Assembly (NCBI GenBank): GCA_035536995.1
Contig: DATLNB010000001.1
Span: 87,142 to 151,141 of the forward strand
DNA from: AV80 sp035536995
GTDB lineage: Bacteria > Verrucomicrobiota > Verrucomicrobiia > Chthoniobacterales > UBA10450
Reading direction: 5' to 3'
DNA length: 64,000 bases
In this document: positions 1 through 8,811 of the stretch, one piece after another
Layout: every line of letters starts with the position of its first letter
Position numbering within the stretch: the stretch's first letter is position 1
Position numbers and translations under genes: made by a program
The notes under the pieces: model-generated
Database searches by the model: none
What the model was told of the DNA's origin: nothing
The model's input: only the letters and a program-made list of their open reading frames with translations

Positions 1-1
1 C

Positions 2-1639
2 CTTTGCGAGGTCCACATCGCACAAGGGCCCCAATACGGCATTAGAATAGTACCTCGAAGCGAGGAATCGATTCGTCGGGACGTAGAAGACTTTTCGGAG
101 TATCTCGTCGCGCAAGGGAGGCCTCCTTCGGCCAGCGCAGAATCCAATAACGAAGAAGAGACCGATACTCTGGGGCTTTCGAAAGAGGTTGTGAGGGCCA
201 TTCGTAACATGTCGGGTATGACCGAACGGCGGCGGGAACTTAATGGCCGTCGTATCCGTCTTGATCCGGCAAAGCAATTGGCAATCCATTTGGGCAACGC
301 ACAGGAACTATGCGTGCACATTTTGACGAAGATGGATTTGCTCCGACGAAATCGCCGTGACGCGTGGTATCCCGCAAACCATCCTCACCCGCCCCACGCC
401 TGGCTGCAGGAGATCTTTGCTGCCATCAATAATGGTCGTCACCCGGAATTCACGTTACCGCAAAAAATTGAAATTGTTCTGCCCGAATCAGTCCTTAACA
501 GTCAGGAAATTGCGATTCGCATCGTAGACACTAAAGGCATTGACCAAACTGCCGAACGCCAAGACCTGGAGTGCCACTTTGATGATCCGCGCACGTTGGT
601 TGTTCTCTGCAGCCGATTCAACGATGCACCTGAAGTTGCCCTACAAACACTTCTGCGCCGCGCTAAGGATTCCGGGGCTCGGGATGTAGCCCCCAAAACC
701 ATTCTTCTTGTACTGGCGCGTCCCGAGGAAGCACTCGCTGTGAAACACGATGACGGGATCGCCGTCGAGGATGAGCAGGAAGGATTCGAGCTGAAGCGGG
801 ACCAGATCCGTTTGAGACTGAATCAGCAGGGGCTAGCCGACATTTCCGTGGAGTTTTTCAATGCGCGCGAAGAGCGACCGGATGCATTGCGAGAACTGCT
901 CGTACGAAAGATTGAGGAGCATAGGAGTTATTTCGCCGACCGAATTAAACGCCTCTCAGAGGCCGTCGATAACTTGAGCAATAACAGGCAAGACGAACAA
1001 ATTCGTTTTGTCTTTGAACATGTCATGAGTGATTTGAGCGTCTGGGTTCGAAGCAATCGGGAAATCGAACTGTCTCAGGAAGGCGTACAACGCCCCTTGG
1101 TCGCGGCGATCGACGGCACGAGATATGCCAGCACGATCCGCGCAGCTGTTCGTCGTTATGGCGACTGGTATAATCTTGATTACTACCACCACCTGGCATT
1201 CGGCGTCCGCCGGCTGGCAGTAGAGCAAATCGGAGCGCGCATTGAAGCATTCAAAGTCATCGTGAATAACCTTTTGGCCAACGATGAGCTGTCCCCCGCA
1301 AAGGAATTCCTCGAAGGAGTCAACAGGCGGTTAGACGTCCTGCTCGATGAAAGTTATCGCCGCATTCAATCCGCAGGACGCGAAACATTCATCCAGACTC
1401 TCGCTAAACATAGCGCGTTTTGGGATCGGTGCGATGTGAGGTGGGGGCAAGGAAGCGGCTACAGAATAGCGATTCGGGATCTCACGGATCAGGAACTTCA
1501 GAAGGAGTCGACCGAACTGGAGAACTTGCTGTTGAGTCTTTTAAGCGCGGAATGGGAATCCATAATGACAGCAATCGAGGGAATGTTGGAAAACACGGAG
1601 GCTCGCCCATCCGTGGGTTCGTCGATACGACAGGAGTAA
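2..1639 (+). CDS. GTPase-like protein, 5' end outside window
   Basis: The reading frame is open to the left edge, so the gene starts before the window; the GTG at 191 is only the first internal candidate start. The visible part contains IVDTKGID (near 520-543), which fits the switch-II DxxG motif of dynamin-like and TRAFAC GTPases, followed by a hydrophobic strand (TLVVLCSRFNDAPE) and a second one (TILLVLARPEEAL) where an NKxD-type base-recognition motif would be expected but is not clear. The C-terminal half is helical. The Walker A motif would lie upstream of the window. Role unknown; large GTPases of this kind act in membrane remodelling or in defence, but nothing here decides between these. 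The stop at 1637-1639 is followed by an HTH gene on the opposite strand. Confidence 0.6.
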   Translation, partial: LCEVHIAQGPQYGIRIVPRSEESIRRDVEDFSEYLVAQGRPPSASAESNNEEETDTLGLSKEVVRAIRNMSGMTERRRELNGRRIRLDPAKQLAIHLGNAQELCVHILTKMDLLRRNRRDAWYPANHPHPPHAWLQEIFAAINNGRHPEFTLPQKIEIVLPESVLNSQEIAIRIVDTKGIDQTAERQDLECHFDDPRTLVVLCSRFNDAPEVALQTLLRRAKDSGARDVAPKTILLVLARPEEALAVKHDDGIAVEDEQEGFELKRDQIRLRLNQQGLADISVEFFNAREERPDALRELLVRKIEEHRSYFADRIKRLSEAVDNLSNNRQDEQIRFVFEHVMSDLSVWVRSNREIELSQEGVQRPLVAAIDGTRYASTIRAAVRRYGDWYNLDYYHHLAFGVRRLAVEQIGARIEAFKVIVNNLLANDELSPAKEFLEGVNRRLDVLLDESYRRIQSAGRETFIQTLAKHSAFWDRCDVRWGQGSGYRIAIRDLTDQELQKESTELENLLLSLLSAEWESIMTAIEGMLENTEARPSVGSSIRQE

Positions 1640-1719
1640 GGACACGCCAGATGAAACAGTAATCGTCGAGAGACGACAGCTTGCCATCGAGAGGCCGTGG
1701 AGCGAGCGCGTGATCGTGA

Positions 1720-1962
1720 TCACGCTGTCTCAATCACCCGATTGAATCTTTTCGGCATGGTTGGAGCCTTTGCAAATTCTCCGGCCGCAGCGCGTGCGTT
1801 GAACCGTGCGACCTCCGACCGCAGGATGTAGCGGCGTCCGCAGATGTTGATTGTGCTCAGCATCTTCATATTGCGCCAGCGCCATATTGTGGCCGACGAC
1901 ACGCCCATCTGTTCGGTAAATTTGTCGAGCGACATCATTGGTTCAGGATCAGGTAGGTTCAT
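1720..1962 (-). CDS. Small HTH (excisionase/MerR-like) DNA-binding protein
   Basis: An 80-residue protein, counted from the internal ATG at 1962 because the 27 residues upstream of it look non-coding. The core (MSLDKFTEQMGVSSATIWRW, then NICGRRYILRSEVARF) has the arrangement of an excisionase/AlpA-type winged HTH: a helix, the recognition helix VSSATIWRW, and a short wing leading to a second helix. Such proteins bind DNA next to recombinases or regulate mobile elements. It is divergent from the HTH gene at 2033, and a serine recombinase lies far downstream (29.2 kb). The partner is not visible, and function is inferred from the fold only. Confidence 0.55.
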   Translation of the reverse strand: MNLPDPEPMMSLDKFTEQMGVSSATIWRWRNMKMLSTINICGRRYILRSEVARFNARAAAGEFAKAPTMPKRFNRVIETA

Positions 1963-2032
1963 CCTAAAAGGTAAGATTTTCAGAGATTGCGAGCAAGATT
2001 GTGAGGCGGTGCCTGTCGTAGATCGTTTGATC

Positions 2033-2464
2033 ATGGACATCAATGTTGAACGACTGCCGACAGATTTTATTGCCGCGAGTCATGTCGCTCGCGTGGCTAT
2101 TCAGCTAGCGAACATTGGTATGAGCAAGCCCGAGCAGGAACTGAGTCGGGCGTGGAGACTGATTGTGGCCGCGAGAGGAATGGTTCGAGAACATGCGGCT
2201 TTCCGTCCCCTGTCGACAGAGCACCCTAAGCCTACCGAACAACCCGAGGCGGAGTTTGTGTCGCTGCCCGGCCCTGGCAAGCGATGTCCGATTAGCGGTC
2301 TTTCGCGCTCGACGCTGTATCAACTCGCGGCTCTCGGAAAAATCAGAATGATCTCCCTTCGCCGTGAGGGCAACGCTCGCGGGAAAAGGCTAGTCGCGGT
2401 TGAGTCTGTGAGGCACTATCTTCGAATGTTGGACGCGCAACAGAACCCGCCCGATTCGGCATAG
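2033..2464 (+). CDS. HTH-domain protein, possible excisionase-like regulator
   Basis: 143 residues from the ATG at 2033; the frame is open further upstream, but that part overlaps the divergent HTH gene and does not look coding. The N-terminal half is helical. The C-terminal half carries RCPISGLSRSTLYQLAALGK, a canonical 'x-SRSTLYxLxxxGKI' DNA-binding helix pair, followed by a basic wing (LRREGNARGKRLVAVESV) and a helix, as in helix-turn-helix domain 17/excisionase proteins. It has the same general fold as the neighbour on the other strand but is not an obvious duplicate. The 70-bp gap between the two is presumably a shared divergent promoter. Confidence 0.55.
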   Translation: MDINVERLPTDFIAASHVARVAIQLANIGMSKPEQELSRAWRLIVAARGMVREHAAFRPLSTEHPKPTEQPEAEFVSLPGPGKRCPISGLSRSTLYQLAALGKIRMISLRREGNARGKRLVAVESVRHYLRMLDAQQNPPDSA

Positions 2465-2529
2465 TCGAATCCGCAGGATCAGTTAGGAAGCAATTTCTCG
2501 AATTTCGCGCTCCAGCAAAGAGAGCTTGG

Positions 2530-3079
2530 TTAGGTCTTTTTAGTGCTCTCAAGTGCCCACTCGATCACCGCCAAATCAAGCCTGTCGCCAAGCAGCGCAC
2601 GAGCAACCCCTGGCAAATGAATGCTGCGTCTTGCTGAGCCGATCTTTGCCTCTGACTTTGGCTTCACGCATCGCGATACGACCGTCAGGAAACAAGGCAA
2701 CGACATCCGGAAGGCCGCCCCACCGGCGTCCGTTGGCGACGTAGAGTTGCTGTAGAACTTCAGCAAGCTCTCCTGCCGGCTGAACCGCGAATAAAATCGG
2801 CGACATGAACACGGGTCGGCGACCCCAACACTCTGTCCACAAAACTGAGACCGCACCCTCGGCAAGCAGCTCGCGTGCGATCGCCGCCCCAACCGGAATG
2901 ATGTCGTCGTCGAACTCCACGTAGTGCTCCCACTGCGCTGCTGTCGTGGGCGCGTCGTGCCACCGCTGTCCCGCTTTCAGGCGATAAGTTTTGCGGTACG
3001 GCAGCCGCGTGGCGTGGCGAATCCAATCACGCTGCAAAACCGCAACCTGATCATCGCCCCAGAGGATCGTCGCTAACAT
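2530..3079 (-). pseudogene. VRR-NUC-type nuclease, split by a one-base frameshift
   Basis: Residues 1-155 read from the ATG at 3079 and contain the VRR-NUC (PD-(D/E)XK) core: GGLPDVV with Asp125, then REAK with Glu139 and Lys141, then KDRLSKTQ (residues 145-152). The frame ends early in an unlikely tail. Removing one G from the GGGG run at 2607-2610 (CCCC on the plus strand) lets the protein continue as FARVARALLGDRLDL and AVIEWALES, to a stop at 2530. This is the usual VRR-NUC ending and matches the second copy at 27.2-27.5 kb. The N-terminal 115 residues are not recognised. It is the last gene of a minus-strand run (GHKL, TM-wHTH, Mrr-like, VRR-NUC), with 12 bp to its upstream neighbour. 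Either a real disrupted gene or a homopolymer sequencing error. Confidence 0.65.
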
Positions 3080-3091
3080 AGGGGTAAAGAG

Positions 3092-4051
3092 TTATGATCG
3101 CTTTGCCGAATCCCCCAAATTGCGAAGAACTAATTGAGTCTCTCCAGATTTAGTTAGCTTATGCATTTCAAGAGACAGCTTCCTGTCGAGCGCATCGAAA
3201 ATGAACGCCGCAGTTTGAGAAATCACCTCGCCGGAATCGGCTAGCACGTATTCCAAACTGCGCTGCAGCGGAATTTCCGTCCGTGTGACCTCGAGTTCGC
3301 CTTCGAACACTATTTCGCTGATTCGGACGGGGCCGTGTTTTGTATCTACCGTGAAATAATCAATATCGTCTGGATAAATCACCCTCATCTTTAGCAATCG
3401 CGCCCTTCCGTTGGGAACAACCTCCTCAAAAAGCTCAGGTCTGGAGACAAGCTCGGCTTGGAACGCGGTGTTTACCGTGACCAGTTGGTTCGTCCGTACA
3501 GTCCTCAGTATTGGTTGATCAGTGCGAAGTTGGGCTAATATCTCTTTGAGAGCCTGCGAGCGTTCTTCCTGTTCATCTGGAGGCGTGTAGAAGGTCGCGT
3601 GACAAAGGCGACGTAATTGTTGAAAATAAGGAAGAGTTTGAACTTTCAACCATTCCGCGAAATGCTCCGCCGTCAGGGACCGCACCTCCCTTACCTCTAT
3701 TCCTTGCTGCTCCGCAAGCTCTAGTGCGCCCGCAGAAAATCCAGTGGTCGAAACTGCAGTCACCTTGTTGAACCCGGAGGCAGTGCGTCGTCCAATCAGC
3801 TGCTCAATCCACTCGCGTGGCGCCGACCCGTCGCTGGGGCGGTCGCGGCACTCGATTAGCCACGCTAAGTCGGTAGTGCCAAGTCTGCCCTTCACTTGAA
3901 TGTCGAATTCAGCCGTTTGTATGTGTTGCGCATTATAAACGCGCTCGTTTGTCGTAACATGGAAACCAGAGGGCAGATGAAACTTCTCAATCAGGGCCAC
4001 CAAACCCTCCAACTCTTTTCCGGTATTACGCATCAGCGGCTCAGGAGTCAT
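3092..4051 (-). CDS. Mrr-like restriction endonuclease-fold protein
   Basis: 319 residues from the ATG at 4051; a GTG at 4117 would add 22 residues. Near the N-terminus is the Mrr/RecB-like core: TAEFDIQVKG (Asp50), then a strand ending in WLIECRDRP (Glu67, Arg69), then a helix and NKVTAVSTTGFSAGALELAEQQGIEV, the usual Mrr_cat closing strand and helix. The catalytic ExK is ECR, a Lys-to-Arg change that occurs in this superfamily; it may keep or lose activity. The C-terminal 200 residues have no recognised domain and could be the target-recognition or regulatory part. It lies between the TM-wHTH gene and the VRR-NUC gene on the same strand, which suggests a shared nuclease-based role such as defence. 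Confidence 0.6.
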   Translation of the reverse strand: MTPEPLMRNTGKELEGLVALIEKFHLPSGFHVTTNERVYNAQHIQTAEFDIQVKGRLGTTDLAWLIECRDRPSDGSAPREWIEQLIGRRTASGFNKVTAVSTTGFSAGALELAEQQGIEVREVRSLTAEHFAEWLKVQTLPYFQQLRRLCHATFYTPPDEQEERSQALKEILAQLRTDQPILRTVRTNQLVTVNTAFQAELVSRPELFEEVVPNGRARLLKMRVIYPDDIDYFTVDTKHGPVRISEIVFEGELEVTRTEIPLQRSLEYVLADSGEVISQTAAFIFDALDRKLSLEMHKLTKSGETQLVLRNLGDSAKRS

Positions 4052-4142
4052 GTGGAAATAAGTTGTTGGCGGCGGCGACTTCCCTCCCCTTGCGAGAAAG
4101 AGCCCAAAACGCACCACCAGTCGCGGGTTCCGTCCTGTCGGC

Positions 4143-4577
4143 CTATCGAAGATCGTTCACGAGCCGATCGATGAGCCGCAAAAAAGTCTGCGTCGACACT
4201 GGGACATGAGTACAAAGCTCCCCCTCAGTAAGTCCATAATCTGCTTTTGCGAGCAGCCTCACAACCTTCTGCTCCTCCCGCGTGAGTGAACGAAACAATC
4301 GAGCCTCGGGAGACCGTCTGATAATCCAACGGAACAATCTGATGCCTGCGATCGACAAACAGACGGCGCCCGCAATGATCGTCCATCCGCGTATGGGAAC
4401 ATCGCTGGCCCCAAACGCTAGGAGACCTTTGGCCAGGGCTCCAATCCACTCACGAAATGCTGGGACGACGAGCGCTACGAAACTGACGATCAAGGCGACT
4501 AATAGCCCCTTGCACACGCCTAAGAACAACTCTCGTCTTTCCTTTTTAGTCGGCCGCAACTCTGTCAATTTAAACAT
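4143..4577 (-). CDS. Two-TM protein with C-terminal winged-helix domain
   Basis: 144 residues from the ATG at 4577, with a TTG one codon earlier. A short basic N-terminus is followed by a hydrophobic segment (about residues 20-40) and a second one (about 65-88), separated by a polar loop. The cytosolic tail (RSLTREEQKVVRLLAKADYG and on to the end) looks like a winged HTH of the MarR/Rrf2 type. A membrane-anchored wHTH between a GHKL ATPase and two nucleases could serve as a sensor or membrane tether for the cassette; that is inference. No family name recognised. Confidence 0.5.
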   Translation of the reverse strand: MFKLTELRPTKKERRELFLGVCKGLLVALIVSFVALVVPAFREWIGALAKGLLAFGASDVPIRGWTIIAGAVCLSIAGIRLFRWIIRRSPEARLFRSLTREEQKVVRLLAKADYGLTEGELCTHVPVSTQTFLRLIDRLVNDLR

Positions 4578-4640
4578 CAATTACGGTTACAAAGATGCGA
4601 TGAGAGGGACTGGTTAGGACCTTCGCCTTCTCATTGATTT

Positions 4641-6476
4641 TTAGGCAGCCTGTAGCTTTCCTAGCTTCGAGCCGAGCTCCCGTTTGATGCTGTTATTGAC
4701 GTGATATCGCTGCATAACGGCGGCGGTGAGCGATTCTTCGGATAGTGCCGCCTGTATCGCGCGTAAATCCCACTCCTTCGAGCCTTGAAGCGCTTGGACT
4801 CCAACGACGGTCTCAACCAAAGCTTGCTCAAACCACGTGCGCACAACGTCTTCAACTGTGTTTTTAATCGCTTCGCTCCCGCCGAATTCCGCGTGCCACC
4901 GTTTAACCATATCTGAAAAGACACGGAAATCCGCGTTGATCAGCAGGAGGTTCTGTTCACTCAGAAATTTTGCCGCCCGGTCTTCTAAGTCATTGGGCTC
5001 CCGGGTGCAATCTTTCACACTAATCCATTTCCAAGTAGGAAAGGGATCTGGATGAACCTTGGTGCCAGCAACTCCATCCTTCCTCTCGAACAAGGTGTAC
5101 ACATTGCCGACTTTGCTCCCTTTGCCTCCGTGCGACGTGGATGTGGTTTCGGTCCCAGCTTCGGGTCCCGCTTGCTTGCGGCGAGATATCCCCCCGCCCC
5201 TCACGTGCTGTTCGTCATCGATCAGCAGGTCTCCCGACGGACTGGGACGGTACCGGCTAATTTTAAAGAGGTCGATTATCGATTTTAGTCGATCGCGAAC
5301 AGTTTGAGAATGATCGCGCATCGACGAGGCGGCGGCTTTTTGCGCAATAAACTCTTCGATCTCGCTTGGCATTTTGGCGCGAAATTCCGCCGCCCAATCC
5401 GCCCACGGCAAAGATTCGTTGTTTAGAAGTAAACTCGTGCGCGCGGTATTGGTTGTCAGCCCAGATGTCGCTCCGCCGGCGGGTTCGATATAAAGGACAA
5501 CCTGCCTGGTGCCGAATATTACGCCGAACAACTGCAGCCGCGCTGTGCCACCGCGTCCAGTCGCAAGTTCATACAGTTCTTCTTGGTACAGTGCCGCCAC
5601 ATGACCAGAAGAAGCGTAATAATTCTCGTCCTGATTTAAGGCGTCAGAATCCTGCAAGATCCACCAATGCGCGGCAGCGTCATTCAATTGAACCGATCCC
5701 GACGCGGCGGCGTGGTCACGAAGATAATGTGCTTGCCCGGTCACTGTGCGCATTTTATTGCGCGCGCCGTCGCTTCTTGGGTGTTCCCACCCTTCACGCG
5801 CTTTTACATTGATCCCACTTGGAAATCGAAAGAACCGCGTGTTTAGGTATTTTGCAATCCACCGCGACGGCGACGCGACTCCGACCGGAGCTTTCATTGT
5901 ATTGTCATCCTCGGAGTTTCCTAGGAGCACGATCATCGTTCCATGCTCGGCTATTTGCTCTGGTTTAACCGTGTCCTCCAATTCCAAATACTCTCCGTAA
6001 GTTCCATCACCCCTCGTGATTTGTTTGAGTCCGTACACCCCGTCCTCGGGGTTTCTCCAAAGATGAATCATGGAGCCACGACCGCCTTTCCACGAAAGAT
6101 AAAGCATTCCCTCGTGATTTCGCGTAGCGGCCGCAATCTTAGCTCCGACACCGTAGTTGCCCGTCAGGGATTGCTCCGACGTGGAAGATGAAAGCTTGTT
6201 GATATGCTCTACCATCTCAATACCACTCATCCCGTCTCCGGTGTCAATCACACACAGCTTCAGAACTCCTGCTAGATCGTAGGTCGTCCAGTCAACGTCC
6301 CATAGAACCTGTCCCGGTAAACCGGTGCGCTGAATTGCTTCGATTGCATTCTGCGTCAGCTCCCGCAGAAATTGAAGTGGGTGGCAGTCTTGCCCGAGCC
6401 GGTCCAAGAGAAAACCGGTGTTTTTTACTGTCATCGGCGTGGTCTTAGCCCCGCCCGAACTTTTGAATCCAAACAT
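4641..6476 (-). CDS. GHKL (Hsp90/MORC-like) ATPase
   Basis: 611 residues; the start at 6476 has a strong Shine-Dalgarno (GGAGG) five bases upstream. The N-terminal 200 residues show the GHKL ATP-binding motifs: N-box ELTQNAIEAI (Asn43), G1 VIDTGDGM (residues 77-83) and the lid/G2 loop GNYGVGAK (106-113). The pattern is that of stand-alone Hsp90/MORC-like ATPases rather than histidine kinases, since no H-box or receiver domain is present. A middle domain follows, then a linker rich in Gly/Ser/Lys (about 420-460), then a helical C-terminus. GHKL ATPases of this type often act as ATP-driven clamps paired with nucleases in anti-phage systems. Downstream on the same strand are the TM-wHTH, Mrr-like and VRR-NUC genes with short gaps, which supports a common operon. 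Confidence 0.75.
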   Translation of the reverse strand: MFGFKSSGGAKTTPMTVKNTGFLLDRLGQDCHPLQFLRELTQNAIEAIQRTGLPGQVLWDVDWTTYDLAGVLKLCVIDTGDGMSGIEMVEHINKLSSSTSEQSLTGNYGVGAKIAAATRNHEGMLYLSWKGGRGSMIHLWRNPEDGVYGLKQITRGDGTYGEYLELEDTVKPEQIAEHGTMIVLLGNSEDDNTMKAPVGVASPSRWIAKYLNTRFFRFPSGINVKAREGWEHPRSDGARNKMRTVTGQAHYLRDHAAASGSVQLNDAAAHWWILQDSDALNQDENYYASSGHVAALYQEELYELATGRGGTARLQLFGVIFGTRQVVLYIEPAGGATSGLTTNTARTSLLLNNESLPWADWAAEFRAKMPSEIEEFIAQKAAASSMRDHSQTVRDRLKSIIDLFKISRYRPSPSGDLLIDDEQHVRGGGISRRKQAGPEAGTETTSTSHGGKGSKVGNVYTLFERKDGVAGTKVHPDPFPTWKWISVKDCTREPNDLEDRAAKFLSEQNLLLINADFRVFSDMVKRWHAEFGGSEAIKNTVEDVVRTWFEQALVETVVGVQALQGSKEWDLRAIQAALSEESLTAAVMQRYHVNNSIKRELGSKLGKLQAA

Positions 6477-6809
6477 TTTGCCCTCCTATCCAGAGTAGTG
6501 GTTCTTACGACCACTCTGTAAAGGTTGCTTCCTTGCCCCGGCTTCTTAGTAGGTGGATGATCAGCGACCAATCAGCCGTTTGAGGAAGTGACAAACGGTC
6601 GCACGATTGGCCCTATTCGCAAGTCGCAAAGGGTGGGCTTGTACGCCATGCTTTAATGGATGTCTATGGATGAACCACCCTTCGCCGCAAAACAAAATCC
6701 CCCAAGGTAGGGATGTTGTTCTCGCACCAGCACGAACAAAAGACGGCGCGCCCCGCTCCGGCGCTTACTAAAGCGGTTCCGACTTTGCGCGAACCGTGTG
6801 ACGCTCTGC
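6477..6809. promoter_or_regulatory. Intergenic region upstream of the GHKL cassette
   Basis: No convincing gene in this 330-bp gap. It should hold the promoter of the minus-strand GHKL operon. An inverted repeat lies at 6494-6512 (AGTGGT, seven bases, ACCACT), close to the GHKL start, and could be an operator or a small hairpin in the leader. Confidence 0.3.
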
Positions 6810-7362
6810 CTATGCTGACCAAGCTGCATCGAAGTTGATCGGCAGCGTTCCGTAACGCTCAGCGAGTTCTCGGGCGAACATTTGAACAGCCCAGTATTCG
6901 TCCCGTGTCATACCGTCGAGCTTGCGAATTATTGGGCACCCGGCGCGAAGCTTGGTGAGATGATCCATCACCAGCGAATCGATCGGTAAATGCAAAAAGA
7001 ATTTGGTGCGATGCCAACCATGTTCTGAAAACACCTCGCGGTTCGAGACGATTTCATAAACGACGAAGTTGAGGAGCTTAGCGAAATAGCCCCACCGAAC
7101 GGATTTCAACTTTTGGTTTTGCTTAACGAACGGTCGCCATTTATTCGAGACGACGTTGTTTCAGCCATTCGTCGTATGCATTCTGCGATCGGAGTGAGTA
7201 CAACAAGGCCGGCGTTACGGCTTGGAAAACCTTTTCCTGGAGGTCTGAGTTGGTGCCCTTGGCGAATAGACGGGCCATCGACCCCTTTTCCGCAACGAAT
7301 TTGATCCGGCGACGGATCAGGGCCTGGACGATTTGCTGCTCCGTAAAAACTGAATCACCCAT
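6810..7362 (-). pseudogene. Conserved-looking unknown protein split by a frameshift
   Basis: Two consecutive reading frames appear to be one gene. The first runs from the ATG at 7362 (MGDSVFTEQQIVQALIRRR) to a stop at 7141, ending in YDEWLKQRRLE. The second frame is open through the same spot as SNKWRPFVKQNQKLKSVRWG and continues to a stop at 6810; as a separate gene it would have to start at a poor TTG (7109). Removing one base near 7143-7150 gives a continuous protein of about 180 residues with no break in character. No family is recognised. The second half is rich in aromatic and charged residues (YFAKLLNFVVYEIVSNREVF). Same strand and close to the next gene upstream (7417-7908). Confidence 0.45.
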
Positions 7363-7416
7363 TTTCGAGTTACACGTAACGAAGAGTCTCGTTCCGACGG
7401 TGGCGAAATTTCCGGG

Positions 7417-7908
7417 TTAAATCCGGCCGCGCCCCTTTAGGTCGTTCAGGACATCGCGCAAGGCGTTCAACCGTTGAAGAACGATCGGGCGATGATTGTT
7501 GAGAGCCGTGTTGAACGTACTCCGCTCGCCCGGAGTACGATTCTCCTCCGTAACTACAACGTCGCAGGTTTGGTTGTGCAATGTTCCGTGCGGGAGATCA
7601 ACAGTTCCGCCGGGGGCATCAAACATGACCTTCGCCAAGAACAGGGTCATGTCGACAGGCCTGTGCAGCGGCAGCTCCTCCGCTTGCCGCGTCCATTTGG
7701 TGCCGGTGTGGCGCATCGTTTTGATTGACGCGTCATATGGGTCGTACTGAGCCAAGCCGACGCTGAGGTACTGAACATCTGTGCTACCGGCGAAGGGACC
7801 GTCGAACGCGTCATAAGGTAGCGCGAAAACGGGTGTATGATCGAGATGCTGCGGCAAGGCGTGGCGCGGGGTGACTGACGGTGTGCGCGGAATCGTGTTG
7901 AAGGGCAT
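7417..7908 (-). CDS. DUF6530-like hypothetical protein
   Basis: 163 residues. The stretch GSTDVQYLSVGLAQYDPYD, then KTMRHTGTKWTRQAEELPLH and RPVDMTLFLAKVMFDA, is highly patterned and resembles what I remember of the DUF6530 family; that assignment is from memory and unverified. No catalytic motif, TM segment or signal peptide is visible. The gene is divergent from the vWA-PP2C-kinase operon, and an AT-rich palindrome lies just upstream of its start. It may be regulated with the frameshifted gene downstream (55 bp gap). Confidence 0.5.
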   Translation of the reverse strand: MPFNTIPRTPSVTPRHALPQHLDHTPVFALPYDAFDGPFAGSTDVQYLSVGLAQYDPYDASIKTMRHTGTKWTRQAEELPLHRPVDMTLFLAKVMFDAPGGTVDLPHGTLHNQTCDVVVTEENRTPGERSTFNTALNNHRPIVLQRLNALRDVLNDLKGRGRI

Positions 7909-7917
7909 GCAGTAACC

Positions 7918-7942
7918 TTACTAAATTCACTATAATTAGTAA
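7918..7942. promoter_or_regulatory. Palindromic operator/promoter candidate
   Basis: Perfect inverted repeat TTACTAA - 11 bases - TTAGTAA in an AT-rich patch inside otherwise GC-rich DNA. It lies 10 bp upstream of the minus-strand gene that starts at 7908 and about 170 bp upstream of the vWA gene on the plus strand. It could be an operator for the minus-strand gene or for the divergent pair; no clear -35/-10 pair could be fixed. Confidence 0.4.
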
Positions 7943-8110
7943 AGGACAATTCCACACCGCGGTTGCGGGAATAAACCCGTCCAGCAATGCGGGAAGCGCC
8001 ATATTCGGGGGCAACGATTTCCGCTTACTGCGTGTCGGCACACGGAGCTTGTCTGTTCGCCGGGACCATGGCATGGTCGCAACCGCCTTCCCCAAATCAC
8101 TCATTCGCCC

Positions 8111-8800
8111 ATGGAACAGAACCCCTTTACATCAATCGCCGAGGACGAGTTCGCCAAAAATCCCGAGCCGCGTTGTGCATCGCTGCTTATCCTCGACGTG
8201 TCATCGTCCATGACCGGTGACCGCATTCGCGAGTTGCAAGACGGCTTAACAGTTTATAAGGACGAGCTCATTGGGGATGGATTGGCCCGAAAGCGCGTAG
8301 AAGTCGCGGTCGTAACCTTCGGCGGATCTGTCGACGTCGTTCAGAATTTCGTCACGGCTGACGCATTTACTCCGCCAATCCTTACACCGAACGCCGATAC
8401 GCCGATGGGCCAAGCCGTGGTAGCTGGGCTGAATCTCTTGGACCAGCGGAAGCAGGAATATCGCAATAATGGCATCGGTTATTATCGCCCGTGGGTGTTT
8501 CTTATCACCGATGGCGGACCGACCGACATCAACACTTCGCAATGGCCCGAGGCCATTCAGCGTGTAAAGGCGGGAGAAGAAGCGAAAGCTTTCTCGTTTT
8601 TCGGCGTCGGTGTTCAGGATGCTGATATGGAGCGACTCGGCCAGTTATGCGTACGCGAACCAATGAAACTCAAAGGCTTGCAATTTCGGACATTGTTTCA
8701 GTGGCTTTCGAACTCCCAGCAATCTGTGTCGAGATCGACTCCAGGTGATTCTGTCCCATTGGTTAATCCCGCCTCTCCTGAAGGCTGGGCTCAAGTCTAA
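8111..8800 (+). CDS. TerY-like von Willebrand factor A domain protein
   Basis: 229 residues, essentially one vWA domain. The metal-ion-dependent adhesion site is complete: DVSSS (Asp29, Ser31, Ser33), Thr97 in DTPMGQAV, and Asp134 in LITDGGPTD. No signal peptide or TM segment, so it is cytosolic, as in TerY-type proteins. It is followed after 11 bp by a PP2C phosphatase and then an unusual protein kinase. This arrangement matches the TerY-P triad described by Anantharaman, Iyer and Aravind in tellurite-resistance-like stress systems, in which the vWA protein is thought to be a scaffold or target regulated by phosphorylation. No classical ter genes (terB, terD) are seen here. Confidence 0.8.
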   Translation: MEQNPFTSIAEDEFAKNPEPRCASLLILDVSSSMTGDRIRELQDGLTVYKDELIGDGLARKRVEVAVVTFGGSVDVVQNFVTADAFTPPILTPNADTPMGQAVVAGLNLLDQRKQEYRNNGIGYYRPWVFLITDGGPTDINTSQWPEAIQRVKAGEEAKAFSFFGVGVQDADMERLGQLCVREPMKLKGLQFRTLFQWLSNSQQSVSRSTPGDSVPLVNPASPEGWAQV

Positions 8801-8811
8801 TCGACGCACCA

